Origin: Proales similis
Lineage: Eukaryota > Rotifera > Eurotatoria > Ploima > Proalidae
DNA length: 64,000 nt
Reading direction: 5' to 3'
Assembly: GCA_019059635.1 (NCBI GenBank)
Contig: JAGVRJ010000001.1
Span: 2,976,001-3,040,000, forward strand
The notes beneath the pieces were generated by a model. That model made no database searches, was not told the origin of the DNA, and was given only the letters and a program-made list of their open reading frames with translations. Positions 18,329-27,973 of this stretch are shown here, piece by piece. Both the position numbers and the translations under genes were made by a program. How positions within the stretch are numbered: the stretch's first letter is position 1; every line of letters begins with the position of its first letter.

Positions 18329-19167
18329 CTAATCCTCTCTGAGCTCGGGCCAAGTGTCCGGCTGGCGATGTGCGTGGGCTTTTTTAAACGCGGGCAGCTC
18401 GTTCAGGTTATCGTTTATCCTCTTCAAGTTCGGATATTTGGAAAGGTCGATGTTAAAGCGAGGCCCAGAGTAGGCTTGTGGCACCAGGCAAAGGTCAGCG
18501 ATGGTTATCTCGTCGCCAACGCAATATTTGCCGCTGTACTTTTCCAGCTGCTCCTCGATGGCCTGGAATCCTTTGCCCAAATAGAACTGCAGCCACTCGT
18601 CTCGCTTCTCCTCTCCCTCGTTGGCCGTCAGTCTCTTGAGCACGTTCGTGTTCTGGTACGGCTGAGTTCCCGAGTTGATTATTTCGGCGATTATACGAGC
18701 TCTGGCTCTTGTAATCGGATCTTTGGGCAAAAGGCGAGGCTCTTGGGGCCGAGTCTCGTCCAAGTATTCGATTATAGGAAGCTTGCATGGCTCAAATTAA
18801 TTCATTTAAATTTGACCATTTCTGCTTTGGCTTACCGACTGGGTGAGAGTGTGTCCATCAATTTGCAGGACGGGAATTTCATTTTTTGCGTTCAAGTTGG
18901 CCATCTCTGATGAGAACTGGCACGTTTGTTGTCAGAAATCATGTTCAAGTGCGCTAAGGCCAATACTGCTTTTATACCTGTTCGTCCTTGTACAAGTCGA
19001 CCACCTTGTAGTCGTAGTCAATGCCTTTCAAGTTTAGCGCGATTCTGACTCGCCATGAAGCAGAGCTTCGGAAGAAATTCCACAATATCGGCTTTCACAC
19101 AGTAAAGTTACAAAGTCAGAGGTCAAGAACCGTTGCGATGTTCACTTACCTTTCCAGTTTGGCTCAT
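18329..19167 (-). CDS. GSTZ1: Zeta-class glutathione transferase / maleylacetoacetate isomerase, copy 1
   Basis: Four exons on the minus strand: 19167-19150, 19091-18978, 18916-18836, 18781-18329, giving 221 residues. It has [13 protein letters not shown] (zeta active-site motif [11 protein letters not shown]), [40 protein letters not shown] and the C-terminal [12 protein letters not shown]. The enzyme isomerises maleylacetoacetate to fumarylacetoacetate in tyrosine catabolism using glutathione, in the cytosol. The active-site Cys of the human protein (SSCS) is Ala here; the Ser pair is kept. Exon 1 codes for only six residues (MSQTGK). The CACGTG E-box at 19292-19297 lies about 125 bp upstream of the start. 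Confidence 0.93.
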
Positions 19168-19291
19168 TCTCGGTCTGTCGAGTAGAAGCGTTGAATCACT
19201 TTCTTCTTCAATCGTTTGCTTATCTGTCAATGGCTTTGAAGCGTCAGTTTGCGAAACACATTGACATGTACGCATTCTCCGATAAGTCGAC

Positions 19292-19297
19292 CACGTG
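19292..19297. promoter_or_regulatory. CACGTG E-box upstream of GSTZ copy 1
   Basis: A canonical CACGTG within GACCACGTGATC, about 125 bp upstream of the copy 1 start. A second CACGTG sits upstream of copy 2. Binding by USF/MYC/TFE-class bHLH factors is inference. Confidence 0.35.
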
Positions 19298-19381
19298 ATC
19301 TCAGAATGCGCAGAAAAGAAAGCCAATTCAAAAGCGATTTGTTGCAGGTGTTTATTCAATACAGTCATCTGTCAGTTCGAT

Positions 19382-20238
19382 CTAATTTTCTCTGAGCTCG
19401 GGCAAAGTGTCCGGCTGACGATGAGCATGTGCTCGCCTAAACGGCTCCAGTGTTTCCAAATTGGCGTTCACTCGGACCACGTTCGGAAACTTCTCAAGGT
19501 CAATGTTAAAGCGCTTGGCCGCATACACTTGCGGTACGAGGCAGAGATCGGCGATCGAGAGCTCATCGCCAACACAATATTTGCCACTCGACTTGGCCAG
19601 AGCTTGTTCGATCGCTGAGAAGCCTTTTGTCAGATAATGCTGCAGCCAGTCGGCTTTCTTTTCCTCCCCCTCGTTGGCAGCGATTCGTTTTATCACGTTG
19701 GCGTTGTGATAGGGCTGAATGCCCGAATTGATTATCTCCGCAACCGCTCTAGCCGTAGCCCTCTGAGCTGGATCAAGCGGGAGCAGACGAACTTCTCCGG
19801 GCCTTGTCTCGTCCAAATATTCGATGATGGCCAACTTCAGACTGAGGCGTCAGTTCTGAGCACAGAAACGGTAGCGAGTAGAGTCTAGTCACCGATTGAC
19901 TGAGGAGTTGATTGTCGATCTGGAGAAGTGGCACCTCTTGCATGGCGTTCATTTTTGTAAACTCTTCTGAGAACTAGTCGATCGAAAGTTGAGGCCAGTC
20001 GGCCGATTTGAAGAGACAGAAGCGGTTACTTGCTCTCCTCCGTTTCGCACCAAATGAATCGACTTGTATTCGAATTCGATGCGCTTTAGCTCAAGTGCGA
20101 TTCTCACTCGCCATGACGATGAGCTTCGGAAATAGTTGTAGAGAACTGGCTGTGTTCATTTGAAAAATGTTTGTTTATTTTCATTCAGAAGCAAACAATG
20201 CAGGAGATTTTCTGTTTTACTTTTTGGGCATTTGACAT
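19382..20238 (-). CDS. GSTZ1: Zeta-class glutathione transferase / maleylacetoacetate isomerase, copy 2
   Basis: Four exons: 20238-20221, 20149-20030, 19973-19893, 19834-19382, giving 223 residues. The active-site motif is [13 protein letters not shown], followed by [40 protein letters not shown] and [12 protein letters not shown]. The exon plan is identical to copy 1, including the six-residue first exon, so the two arose by tandem duplication. A polyadenylation-type AATAAA on the minus strand (19356-19351) lies between copies 2 and 1. The start is only 113 bp from the stop of copy 3, with a perfect palindromic E-box between them. Role as for copy 1. Confidence 0.93.
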
Positions 20239-20278
20239 GTTCAAGTTCGTTCGTTCGATGACAATTATCTAAAAAACT

Positions 20279-20290
20279 GAACACGTGTTC
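20279..20290. promoter_or_regulatory. 12-bp perfect palindrome containing an E-box
   Basis: GAACACGTGTTC equals its own reverse complement and contains CACGTG. It lies 41 bp upstream of the copy 2 start codon in the 113-bp gap between GST copies 3 and 2. A pyrimidine-rich stretch ending in AG (minus strand, TTCAGTTTTTTAG) lies between it and the start codon. Confidence 0.4.
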
Positions 20291-20351
20291 ATCAGCATTT
20301 CTTTTTAGACCGACAGAATGAGAAATGAATTATGAATCAAGTGAATGAGCG

Positions 20352-21338
20352 TCAGATGTGACGAAATCGCTCCAAAGTGTCTGGCTGGCGGTGCGCGTGC
20401 GCTCTCTTGAACTCGTCGATTCCCTCCAGCTCTTTGCAAACTTGGTACAAATTCGGATACTTGGTCATGTCTACTCCGCGACTCTCGCATCCGTAGACTT
20501 GAGGCACTGATCAAATGAAATAAAAAATTGTGAAGCAGAATGAACATGAAGAAATAGGAGGAAGCAGTGGTACCCAGGCAAATGTCCGCCAGACTAATTT
20601 GGTCGCCGACAGCGAACTTTCCCCGACTCTGTCCGACCTCGGCCTCCAGAGCGTTCAGCCCCTTCTCCATGAACGAGAGAACCCACTCGTCTCTCTTTTC
20701 TTTGCCAAGCTCGTGTTGAATGCGCTTGGAGACGCTGATGTTCTGGAACGGTTGAATTCCGCTGTTGATTATCTCGGCGATTCTGCGCGCTCTGAATCGA
20801 TCGCCGGCCGACTTGGGCAGTAGATCAACGCCTCTGCCATGACGGGTCTCGTTCAAGTACTCGATTATGGGCAGCTTTGTTGCTTTCATTCGAATTGTGC
20901 TCGGGCAGTGACGAGATGCTTAGAAAAGCCTACCGACTGCGATAACACGAGTCCGTCTATTTTAAGCACTGGCACTTCTTGTTTGGGATTGAGCTCGGTA
21001 AAGCTCGCTTCATGCTTGCATTGCAAGTGTTTTTTAAGGGAGCACTGCTCAGCCGATCGAATGAAATTACTTGCTGCTGCTTCTTCACGACGTCAACAGC
21101 CCGATACTCGTATTCTATTTTCTTGAGGTTCAACGCTTTAAATTAATTGAAAGCAAACGCGTCTGGTTTAGATGAAGACAGGACCAGAAGAGGGAGAGAG
21201 AGAGTAGAAACCGACCGATTCGAACCCGCCACGATGGACCAGACATAAAGTAGCTCCACAAAATCGGCTTCAGGCCGACGGTTAATTCACTCGATTAGGA
21301 GATTTAAATTAGGAAACGCCTACTTTGGACGCGGACAT
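20352..21338 (-). CDS. Divergent zeta-class GST, copy 3
   Basis: Six exons: 21338-21324, 21267-21216, 21135-21071, 21014-20934, 20874-20574, 20506-20352, giving 222 residues. It is homologous throughout to copies 1 and 2 ([66 protein letters not shown]). The catalytic stretch is FMSGPSWRV rather than FRSSxSWRV, so the second Ser of the zeta SS pair is Gly and the Cys position is Pro. It also has two introns absent from copies 1 and 2, one inside the RVRIA stretch (phase 1) and one inside CLVPQ (phase 1). It may have a changed or weaker activity; this is inference. Its downstream neighbour on the same strand is copy 2, 113 bp away. Confidence 0.9.
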
Positions 21339-21762
21339 TTCAAGGCTGGCTGAGAATCTGATGCTGATAAGAATAGGCGAACGAGTCTAAATCGAAGTAA
21401 AACTAGCTTTACGTTTTGCTCGCGACGAGCTTTTATTTTTGAATCGCAAATGCTCGCAAAGGGATTGGGTGGTCGAAGCAAGCCAGTTGCCGGCTATTAT
21501 TCTCACAATTAAACCGATTCAAGAGCCTGACAAAATTCATTCAAATAGGACAGCATCAGGACAAGCAGCCTAATGCCTCCCCTTGCGATTCTAATGGATC
21601 GGTAATACAACCACCGGAAACATGGTTGCGGGGGGCGCGAGGCTGGTCGTCGCAGCGAATGACGAGAAAACACGACAAAATTTGTAGGAGCTGATTACGT
21701 CGAAGACTCTCGACTCCAATTTGCTTCTTGATTGCAGAGGCAGTTTTTTGTTTGTAGGAATC

Positions 21763-21800
<38 letters not shown>

Positions 21801-22113
21801 CGAACAAGCAAGCGAGCGCATTGGGCTTGTGCATCAGAATAGTTTCTTCGACACAATTGTTATTTACGCAGCGTGTCCTGGTTACAACGAAATATTGATA
21901 GCAACCGAAAGCAAACCGTTCGAGCCTGTGTAAACGTGAATAATTCGAGGCTCGAAAATAGAGAGAGAGAGAGAGGAGAAAAAAGAAAACAATTAGAATT
22001 GTCATGAGAGTTTGAGGCGGGTGCGGGCCGCAGAGCGAACAAGCAGTAAGCGATAAAGTAAAACAGAAATTGAAATTTGAAAATCCATCTGCAGAGCGAA
22101 GGCAAACGCAAAG
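21339..22113. other. Intergenic region between GST copy 3 and the orphan GPCR (divergent)
   Basis: About 775 bp between divergent genes, so it holds both promoters and the 5'UTRs. It contains a (GT)n repeat (21766-21796) and a (GA)n tract (21960-21975). No coding potential was seen. Confidence 0.5.
21766..21796. repeat. (GT)n microsatellite
   Basis: An uninterrupted GT/TG run of about 31 nt in the region upstream of the orphan GPCR gene. Confidence 0.95.
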
Positions 22114-23358
22114 ATGGCCGAGAACACGCTGACGGGCAGCAACATTGTATTGCTTGTATTCAGCGCACTCTATCTAGTGATCAGCTTCATTCTGAACTTC
22201 TCCTTCCTGGTCACTCTGCTAAAAATCCGCCGCCTGAATCGAGTCGACAAGTCAAACTACTTCCTGACTCATCTCATCCTGGTCGACTTGATCTGCACGT
22301 TTTTCATCATGGTGCCCAACGGCTATGCAATATACGACTCGCGACGGCTCAGTCGAGAAGGCTGCATAGTGCAGACCTTTTTCACCACTTTCTTCATCGG
22401 AATGACCTTCACTGGACTGCTTCTGTTGGCCGTGGAGCGCTTTGTCAAGTACCAGTTTCCCATCGCGCACATAAACTTTTTCACCAAGCGACTCACGTTC
22501 GACGAGAACGACGAGGTCGTGGGACACAGCATTGCCTACAAGACGATGCCGATAATCGCCGGCCTCTGGCTATTCAACATATTCTTCTCGTTTGTGCCGT
22601 TCTTTCAAAACTTTGGCGACGTTCAATACTTTTCAAACCAGTCGCAGTGCGACTACATTTACGAGCGCTTCGAGTGGTGGATTTGGCTGTTCTTCTTCCT
22701 GCTGATGACTGTGCCGTTCCTCGTCAGCCTTGTGCTGTACGGGCTCACCTTTCGCCTCATCTACAAGTCGGATCGCATAATAAAAATGAAAAAGTCACAA
22801 TTCGAGCTGACCCATGCAAGAGAGAGGCGAGCGCTGGGCGTCGAGTTTTTCGTCAACGGCCTGGACATGACCCGGCAGCCCGTGAACGAGTTCTACTACA
22901 CTCATATAATCGATCCAGACGACGAGAATCTAGCCGACGAGCAATGCGACTACCACGTCAGGAACCAGCTGCTCTCTCAGTACAAGTACTCATCTGAACG
23001 AAGCAAAGCGGCCACATTTTGCCTCATCACTGTCCTCAGCTATTTCCTCATATTTCCCACATTTTTCCTTCACTTTTACCGCACCTACGAGAACCTGGGC
23101 AGCGGCAGCCAGAACTACGCCGATCCGGCTGTTCTGTCGCGCGGGCTCTACACCACATTTGTGTGGATCTCTTATTTGCTTCTTGTGCTCAAGAGCGCGC
23201 TTTGCCTGTTCCAGAATCGCTTCTACAGAAACGCGTTCTACCAGGCAACTAATAGCCGCGGGTTCAGCGGCAAGTTTGACTTTGAGAAAAATATGCGCAA
23301 AGTAAAGGAAGTTCTTGAGATCGGCAACTCGTCCAAAGAGACCCAAAGCTCGGCCTAG
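22114..23358 (+). CDS. Orphan class-A-like GPCR, intronless
   Basis: Single exon, 414 residues, ATG at 22114. Seven hydrophobic helices are evident: TM1 about 10-35 (VLLVFSALYLVISFILNFSF), TM2 HLILVDLICTFFIMV, TM3 TTFFIGMTFTGLLLLAVERF, TM4 MPIIAGLWLFNIFFSFV, TM5 WIWLFFFLLMTVPFLVSLVL, TM6 ATFCLITVLSYFLIFPTFFL, TM7 TFVWISYLLLVLKSALCLF. TM3 ends ERF rather than DRY, and TM7 has LKSALCLF in place of NPxxY. Intracellular loop 3 is long (about 100 residues, charged). The Cys in TM3 (GCIVQT) and ECL2 (QCDYIYERF) could form the usual disulphide. I do not recognise a specific receptor. AATAAA occurs at 23441-23446. Confidence 0.82.
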   Translation: MAENTLTGSNIVLLVFSALYLVISFILNFSFLVTLLKIRRLNRVDKSNYFLTHLILVDLICTFFIMVPNGYAIYDSRRLSREGCIVQTFFTTFFIGMTFTGLLLLAVERFVKYQFPIAHINFFTKRLTFDENDEVVGHSIAYKTMPIIAGLWLFNIFFSFVPFFQNFGDVQYFSNQSQCDYIYERFEWWIWLFFFLLMTVPFLVSLVLYGLTFRLIYKSDRIIKMKKSQFELTHARERRALGVEFFVNGLDMTRQPVNEFYYTHIIDPDDENLADEQCDYHVRNQLLSQYKYSSERSKAATFCLITVLSYFLIFPTFFLHFYRTYENLGSGSQNYADPAVLSRGLYTTFVWISYLLLVLKSALCLFQNRFYRNAFYQATNSRGFSGKFDFEKNMRKVKEVLEIGNSSKETQSSA

Positions 23359-23558
23359 AGTGAGCCTACAGAATTCCTGACTCTCTTTCTAGTTTCATAT
23401 TTCTCTCTCTCTCTATCGTGGCTTTATAATTGCGTTTTAAAATAAACAAAAAATAAATAAAATGAATTCATGATATCCACAGAGTTTATTCACAGCAGCT
23501 GAAGAAGAACAATTAAATTAGGCAGCAAGTACAGCGAATGCTGTATGAAAGAGAGGTC

Positions 23559-23980
23559 TCAGGTCATTCCGTATTTCTTTTTGGTCTTTTCAATCAGCTC
23601 GCGCTCCTTTTCCACCTCGACTTTTTTGGCCAACTAGAACAGAGAGAGCAATTGCAGATACTGAAAGGAATTTTGAATAGTAGAAGAGTTTGATTTACCT
23701 TTTCAGGCTGGTGGTAGAGAACGACGAGATAGCGATTGCAGACGTTGAAGCCTGAGAGATGCTCGCAGGCGTTTTTGGCGTCGAATATGTCCTCGTAGAT
23801 GACGAACGCGGTTCCTCTGGTCTCGGGCGTGGAGCCGATGCGGATCTGTCTAATGGCGCCGTACTTGCCAAATATGTCGTACATTTCGTCCGAAGTGATC
23901 TTGTAGGGCAGATTGCGCACAAACAGTATCCGGTTGACCTCGGGTGGAAGTCGGAGCGATTGCCTTTTTTGCATTGCCAT
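23559..23980 (-). CDS. SF3B6: Splicing factor 3b subunit 6 (p14, branch-site protein)
   Basis: Two exons: 23980-23699 and 23633-23559, giving 118 residues. [19 protein letters not shown], then [35 protein letters not shown] and [14 protein letters not shown] are near-identical to human SF3B6. It is a single RRM protein that contacts the branch-point adenosine within SF3b of the U2 snRNP in the nucleus. The start was set at MAMQ, matching the family; the frame is open further upstream but has no ATG there. The C-terminus [20 protein letters not shown], then YGMT, is of the usual length. The gene is divergent from BRMS1/BRMS1L, with 457 bp between starts. Confidence 0.97.
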
Positions 23981-24437
23981 TTCTGCCTCTCTAACTCTAT
24001 CCGACACAAGACTTGCGAATAGCTGCCAGTGCTTCTCCCTCCTCCTTCTCTGTGTCCTCGTCTTTCTTAACAATCTTCTCCATGCAACGAGCCGTACAGT
24101 TCAAACTTGACAAGTCGCCGCGTTTGTCTGTGGTGCCGACCGGTTCGAGTCAGCTCTGGTCGTTCTATTCACGACCTAAAGCCAAGAGAGAGAAGATTTT
24201 CCAGGGCTCAAATGAAACTGTTCGGTCCGGAAGTAACAGTCCACTATATCGCGGCCGCATGTTGCTCAAGAGACCTTAACCTGGCGCTCGTCTACTAACT
24301 GCAGCTGTCTCAGAACTAACTTTATGTTTTCGGACGTTCATTCGCCATTCATTGGCTATGCGCAAATATGTGAACGTACATAGAATAGAACGAACTAAAG
24401 CTAAAGCGGAGTAGAAACTCTGTGCCGAACGAGCACG
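23981..24437. promoter_or_regulatory. Bidirectional promoter region of SF3B6 and BRMS1
   Basis: 457 bp between divergent start codons of two nuclear housekeeping-type genes. No TATA box was recognised in a sensible position. A NotI-like GCGGCCGC occurs near 24252. Confidence 0.45.
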
Positions 24438-25258
24438 ATGAGCAGCAGTGTGCCAGTCGATTGCAAAGAGACGCACGCCAACGACGACACCGAGTCGATT
24501 GGCAGCGATGAGAGTCAGGAGACAATTGAAATCGACGAGGACGAATATGAGCGGCGCAAGTCGGCCTATCTGGGCGACATGCGCGAACTGGAGACGCAGT
24601 TTCTCAAGCTAAAAGAGCAGCTGCTGAACGAGAAGCAGGCGTTGATCGAGCGCAAGCTCAAAGAGATCGAAGACGAGACTGCCGAAGAGTTCACGGTGCC
24701 GGTGAAGAAACTGCGCGAAGCGCTCGAGCTCAAAATCGAACAAGCCGGTTAGTATTCAATTTATCTCGCTTGAACGAGACCAAGCGTCGAAATGATGATT
24801 CCACTTTCATGCGTGTCATTTGATTGGACCTTTTCACGTTCTGTGACTGGGACCACCGTGATAATGATTTAGAATCTGATTGAACGCGAGGCTCGTCATT
24901 TACCTTCTCATTTCTAAAATGGTCGTTTTTCTTCTTCGCAGACAAAATGAAAGAGTTCCGCATCAAGAACTTGGAGAACATGTACGAGTACGAGATGAAG
25001 TGTCTGGAGCAGACGTTGGAGAACGATCGCAGCATGCTGTTCGACCGCCAGGTTAGCAAAATAGAGGCCGAGATAAAACAGCTCGAGGAGAGCCGACGTC
25101 AATGCTTGCTCGACCGGCACATTGATCTGTTGAACCAGAGCGGCGAAGGAGCGGCCGCCTTGGCCAAGCCCAAAAACCCGTGCATTGTCTACTCGCTGCA
25201 CGATTACGACATTCTCGAAGACTTGTCCATCATTCAAATGCACACCTCTTCTGTTTAG
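24438..25258 (+). CDS. BRMS1L: BRMS1/BRMS1L (Sds3-like) SIN3-HDAC complex subunit
   Basis: Two exons: 24438-24747 and 24942-25258, giving 208 residues. After an acidic N-terminus (DDTESIGSDESQETIEIDED), YERRKSAYLGDMRELETQF, LKLKEQLLNEKQALIERKL, LREALELKIEQA and YEYEMKCLEQTLEND match the Sds3/BRMS1 coiled-coil core. The C-terminal IVYSLHDYDILEDLSII matches IVYMLQDLDILEDWTTI. The family bridges SIN3 and HDAC1 in the nuclear co-repressor complex. The protein is shorter than BRMS1L of vertebrates (about 320 residues) because the C-terminal extension is absent. AATAAA at 25345-25350. Confidence 0.88.
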
Positions 25259-25648
25259 ACTTGGCCAGTGGCCGTCCTTTGCAGCCACTTGCGCCCTCAC
25301 GGGCACTTTTACGACTTGTACCATACGGCGGCAGTTATTTATAAAATAAATTGTTAACGATTAACGTTGCCATTGTTGGTCTAAGTCGAAGAGTACCGAA
25401 AGAGGTAGAGGTACAAGAGGATAGAGAGAGAGAGAGAGAGGGAGAGAGGGAGAAGGAGATTGGGAGCGAGACTGAGAAATAGGCTTGGGCAGCCTCACAA
25501 GTCCGAGATAGACGGCTGGCTTGGCGGCGTAAGACAATAATGAACGCGCTGTGAGAGACGGGGCCGGTTTTGTAATAACAAGTCGGAGCGTACTGTAGGG
25601 AGTGGACAGGCGGCTGATAATTAACGACGAGGCACTGGTTGCTTCATC
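25259..25648. other. Intergenic region with (GA)n repeat
   Basis: About 390 bp, containing the BRMS1 3'UTR and polyadenylation signal (25345-25350), a (GA)n tract (25421-25455) and the promoter of the next gene. No coding potential was seen. Confidence 0.5.
25421..25455. repeat. (GA)n simple repeat
   Basis: GA dinucleotide run with a few GGGA interruptions, about 200 bp upstream of the next start codon. Confidence 0.9.
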
Positions 25649-26865
25649 ATGGATATAGACGAGGTGATAGCTCAACTGGGCCACAACTCAGCCCGGCATC
25701 GATCCAACTTCTTCAACACCCTTCAAAAGGTATTGAGCAGCGACGCGGTCTTGTTAAGTGAACTCAGATAACATGTGCAAGCGTCTAGTACTCGAGCGTG
25801 CCAGACGAAACAGAAGAGCTCGATGTGGACCAGCTCGGAAAGTCTGTGAAAATCAATGATGAGTGGACAAGCTCTGACGACGAGAGTGATTCGGACGGCT
25901 ACGAATCGTCTTCGTCGTCGTCGTCGCTCGCTTCCTCGTCAACGTCGGATGAAGAAATCGTATGCCAGAGCACGGCCAGAGCGAATTCGTCGTCCATCTT
26001 AGTGATGGACAGGAAACTTCAGCGAGCAGTGGACAGAAATGACGGCTCGAGGAAGAACGGACGCGGCCAGAAGATCATCGGTAAATTGAATCTCTCTTCA
26101 CCTCGATTCCTCTTTTCTTGTCTAATCTAACTCGTTTGCTCTTGCCAAGTGAGCTCCTATTTTCGCAGTCTCAAGCAAAAGCTCACATCGACGCCAATGG
26201 TAGACAACGAATGTCTCTCAGACCTGTTCGGCCAATCGCCCAAACTCAAGGGCATCTCACCGTTTCACATGCCGAGCTCGTCGTCTAACGAGTCGATATT
26301 GAACTTTGTCAGACAAAAAAACATGATAAACGAAGCGCGCGAGGCAGAGCGAGGGGCCGACAGAATCGCGTTCGACCTGAATTCGTTTTCGATCGACTCG
26401 CAGCCTTGCAGTGCGAGCACGATGCACAACGGCCAAAAGGAGGAGATTTCGCCTTCAATACCTCTGTACAATAACCAAACGTTGAAATTCACTTCGATGA
26501 GCGAGACGAGTCCCCAGCAGGCCTGGTGTCGAATAGAGAAAATAGAGACTTCATGCTCGACGACCAGTTCGATTCGCAAGCCGATGAATCGGTCAGCGAG
26601 AAGAGAAGGCACGCCTGTGATTCGAATAAACAGCGCCAAGTACAGAGAAAAGACGAGGACCGCACTGGAAGAGAACAATTTGAGCATGCAGCTCTGTCAG
26701 ACATTTCTATCTGAGTCGATGTGTTCTAGGCAAGACAGTTCTCTTCAAACGCCTACCAGCATCAAGAGACTGCGCGTGATCAAGTTCAACAGCGCCAAGA
26801 AAAACAAGAACGACGACTTTTTGAAAAAATACTTTCCCGACTGTGGCGGGGCGCACAACGACTAG
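25649..26865 (+). CDS. Unrecognised Ser-rich, largely disordered protein
   Basis: Three exons inferred: 25649-25729, 25789-26080, 26150-26865, giving 362 residues. The N-terminus MDIDEVIAQLGHNSARHRSN, then FFNTLQKYSSVPDE, looks like a short helical module. It is followed by a Ser/Asp/Glu tract (WTSSDDESDSDGYESSSS) that resembles CK2 target sequence, and a basic C-terminus (IKRLRVIKFNSAKKNKNDD, FLKKYFPDC). I do not recognise the family. The reading frame is kept across two GT-AG introns of 59 and 69 nt, and the join LQK|YSSVP preserves frame. AATAAA at 27126-27131. Short motifs (TPVIRINSAKYREKT, RVIKFNSAKKN) repeat the theme IxxNSAK and may be a repeated linear motif. Confidence 0.6.
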
Positions 26866-27973
26866 TTAAATGTTTGTAGTAACTCTCAAGTCGGTGATTG
26901 TTCCCTGTTCTCGCCTCTATGCCTGTTCTTGACTCTTTTTCCCTCTTCTCGGCCTTTGTGTTCATCCAATGAGAGCCCAGACAACTTAATTGTTGTTGCC
27001 ATCCTCCAGACTTCGCCTCTTCCTCGCTCGAAAGGAACCGTCACTGATGAACGCATCGTGTGACCAGACACTCGCCGATTATTGAGCGCTTCTCAATCTT
27101 TCTCAATGCAGTTTTCTATAAGTCAAATAAACTTATAATATGCTTGTCTAACTCAAGTCCTGTTTTTGAATCGATTCTCATTTGTGCTCGACATGGATTA
27201 TAGGCTTTTTGTAATAATCACAGGCACTTAATCAAACAAGTCTAGAAAATTGAGAGCGGCCGCCGACTCGTGTGCGCACCGACGAGCAGACGGGAGAGAG
27301 GGAGTCGAGAAGAAACGAAATTTCTCAACTGGGCCTCGTCTAGCGACCCATTCAGGGGTCTAGCAAAGACCAACGAGCGAGCAGACTCTTTGTTGCCAGC
27401 TCGGAGCTCGTCTCGTCTGGCCGGCCAACGCACGATTGATGAGGCCATTCGCCTGGAAAGTCCGAGCCCTCGTCCGCCGCTTGCTATTTCTTTTTTTTTT
27501 CTTGCACTTGCTTTTTTGTAGGTCGAATAAAATATTATAATGGCCATGGCGACTGTATTATGGCGTCTCACCTTATTCTGGGCCGGAGGAATGCGAGCCC
27601 TACAAATCAAGCAGCTACTCGTGTTGGCGGCATTTAGCTCAACTGGCAAGTTGCCACAAGTCGCGCTCTTCAATGTGAGTCGGTTAGCACGCCCTTGCGT
27701 TGCTAATCCGTTGAGTAATACGACTCGCGTCGACTATCTACGTGTATGGTTCGTGTGGCCGACCTCGGGCGTCATTTCACATAAGTGTGCCTTCTTCGTG
27801 CCCCATTGTATTTGATTGTATAAAAATGAAAAGGCCTCGCGCGGGTCTCTGCGAAAATAAATTATTCAAATTTGAGTTGATAGACCACAGGTAACATAAT
27901 TTGGACCCAAGTTAGAAGTTCATTTGTAGAAACAGATTCGGACGCTCGTATTAAGCGGCAATTTGCTTAAGCA
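26866..27973. other. Intergenic region without a supported gene
   Basis: About 1.1 kb. The first 270 bp is the 3'UTR of the preceding gene (AATAAA at 27126-27131). The remainder precedes the CD225 gene. An 83-codon ORF at 27270-27521 and a 91-codon ORF at 27540-27815 lack family resemblance and biased composition and are not called. Confidence 0.5.

Noticed and set aside
21214-21232. tRNA B-box-like GGTTCGAATC on the minus strand
   Set aside because: It is the coding sequence for RVRI in GST copy 3, at an exon end, and no A box or cloverleaf surrounds it.
22077-22997. 306-codon ORF overlapping the orphan GPCR in another frame
   Set aside because: Arg/His-rich shadow frame of a GC-rich coding sequence.
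24138-24160. Second tRNA B-box-like word GGTTCGAGTC near the SF3B6 promoter
   Set aside because: The flanking bases do not form a T-arm stem and there is no A box at the right distance.
27540-27815. 91-codon ORF with a hydrophobic N-terminus
   Set aside because: No homology, no splice partners and no clear polyadenylation signal; could be chance.
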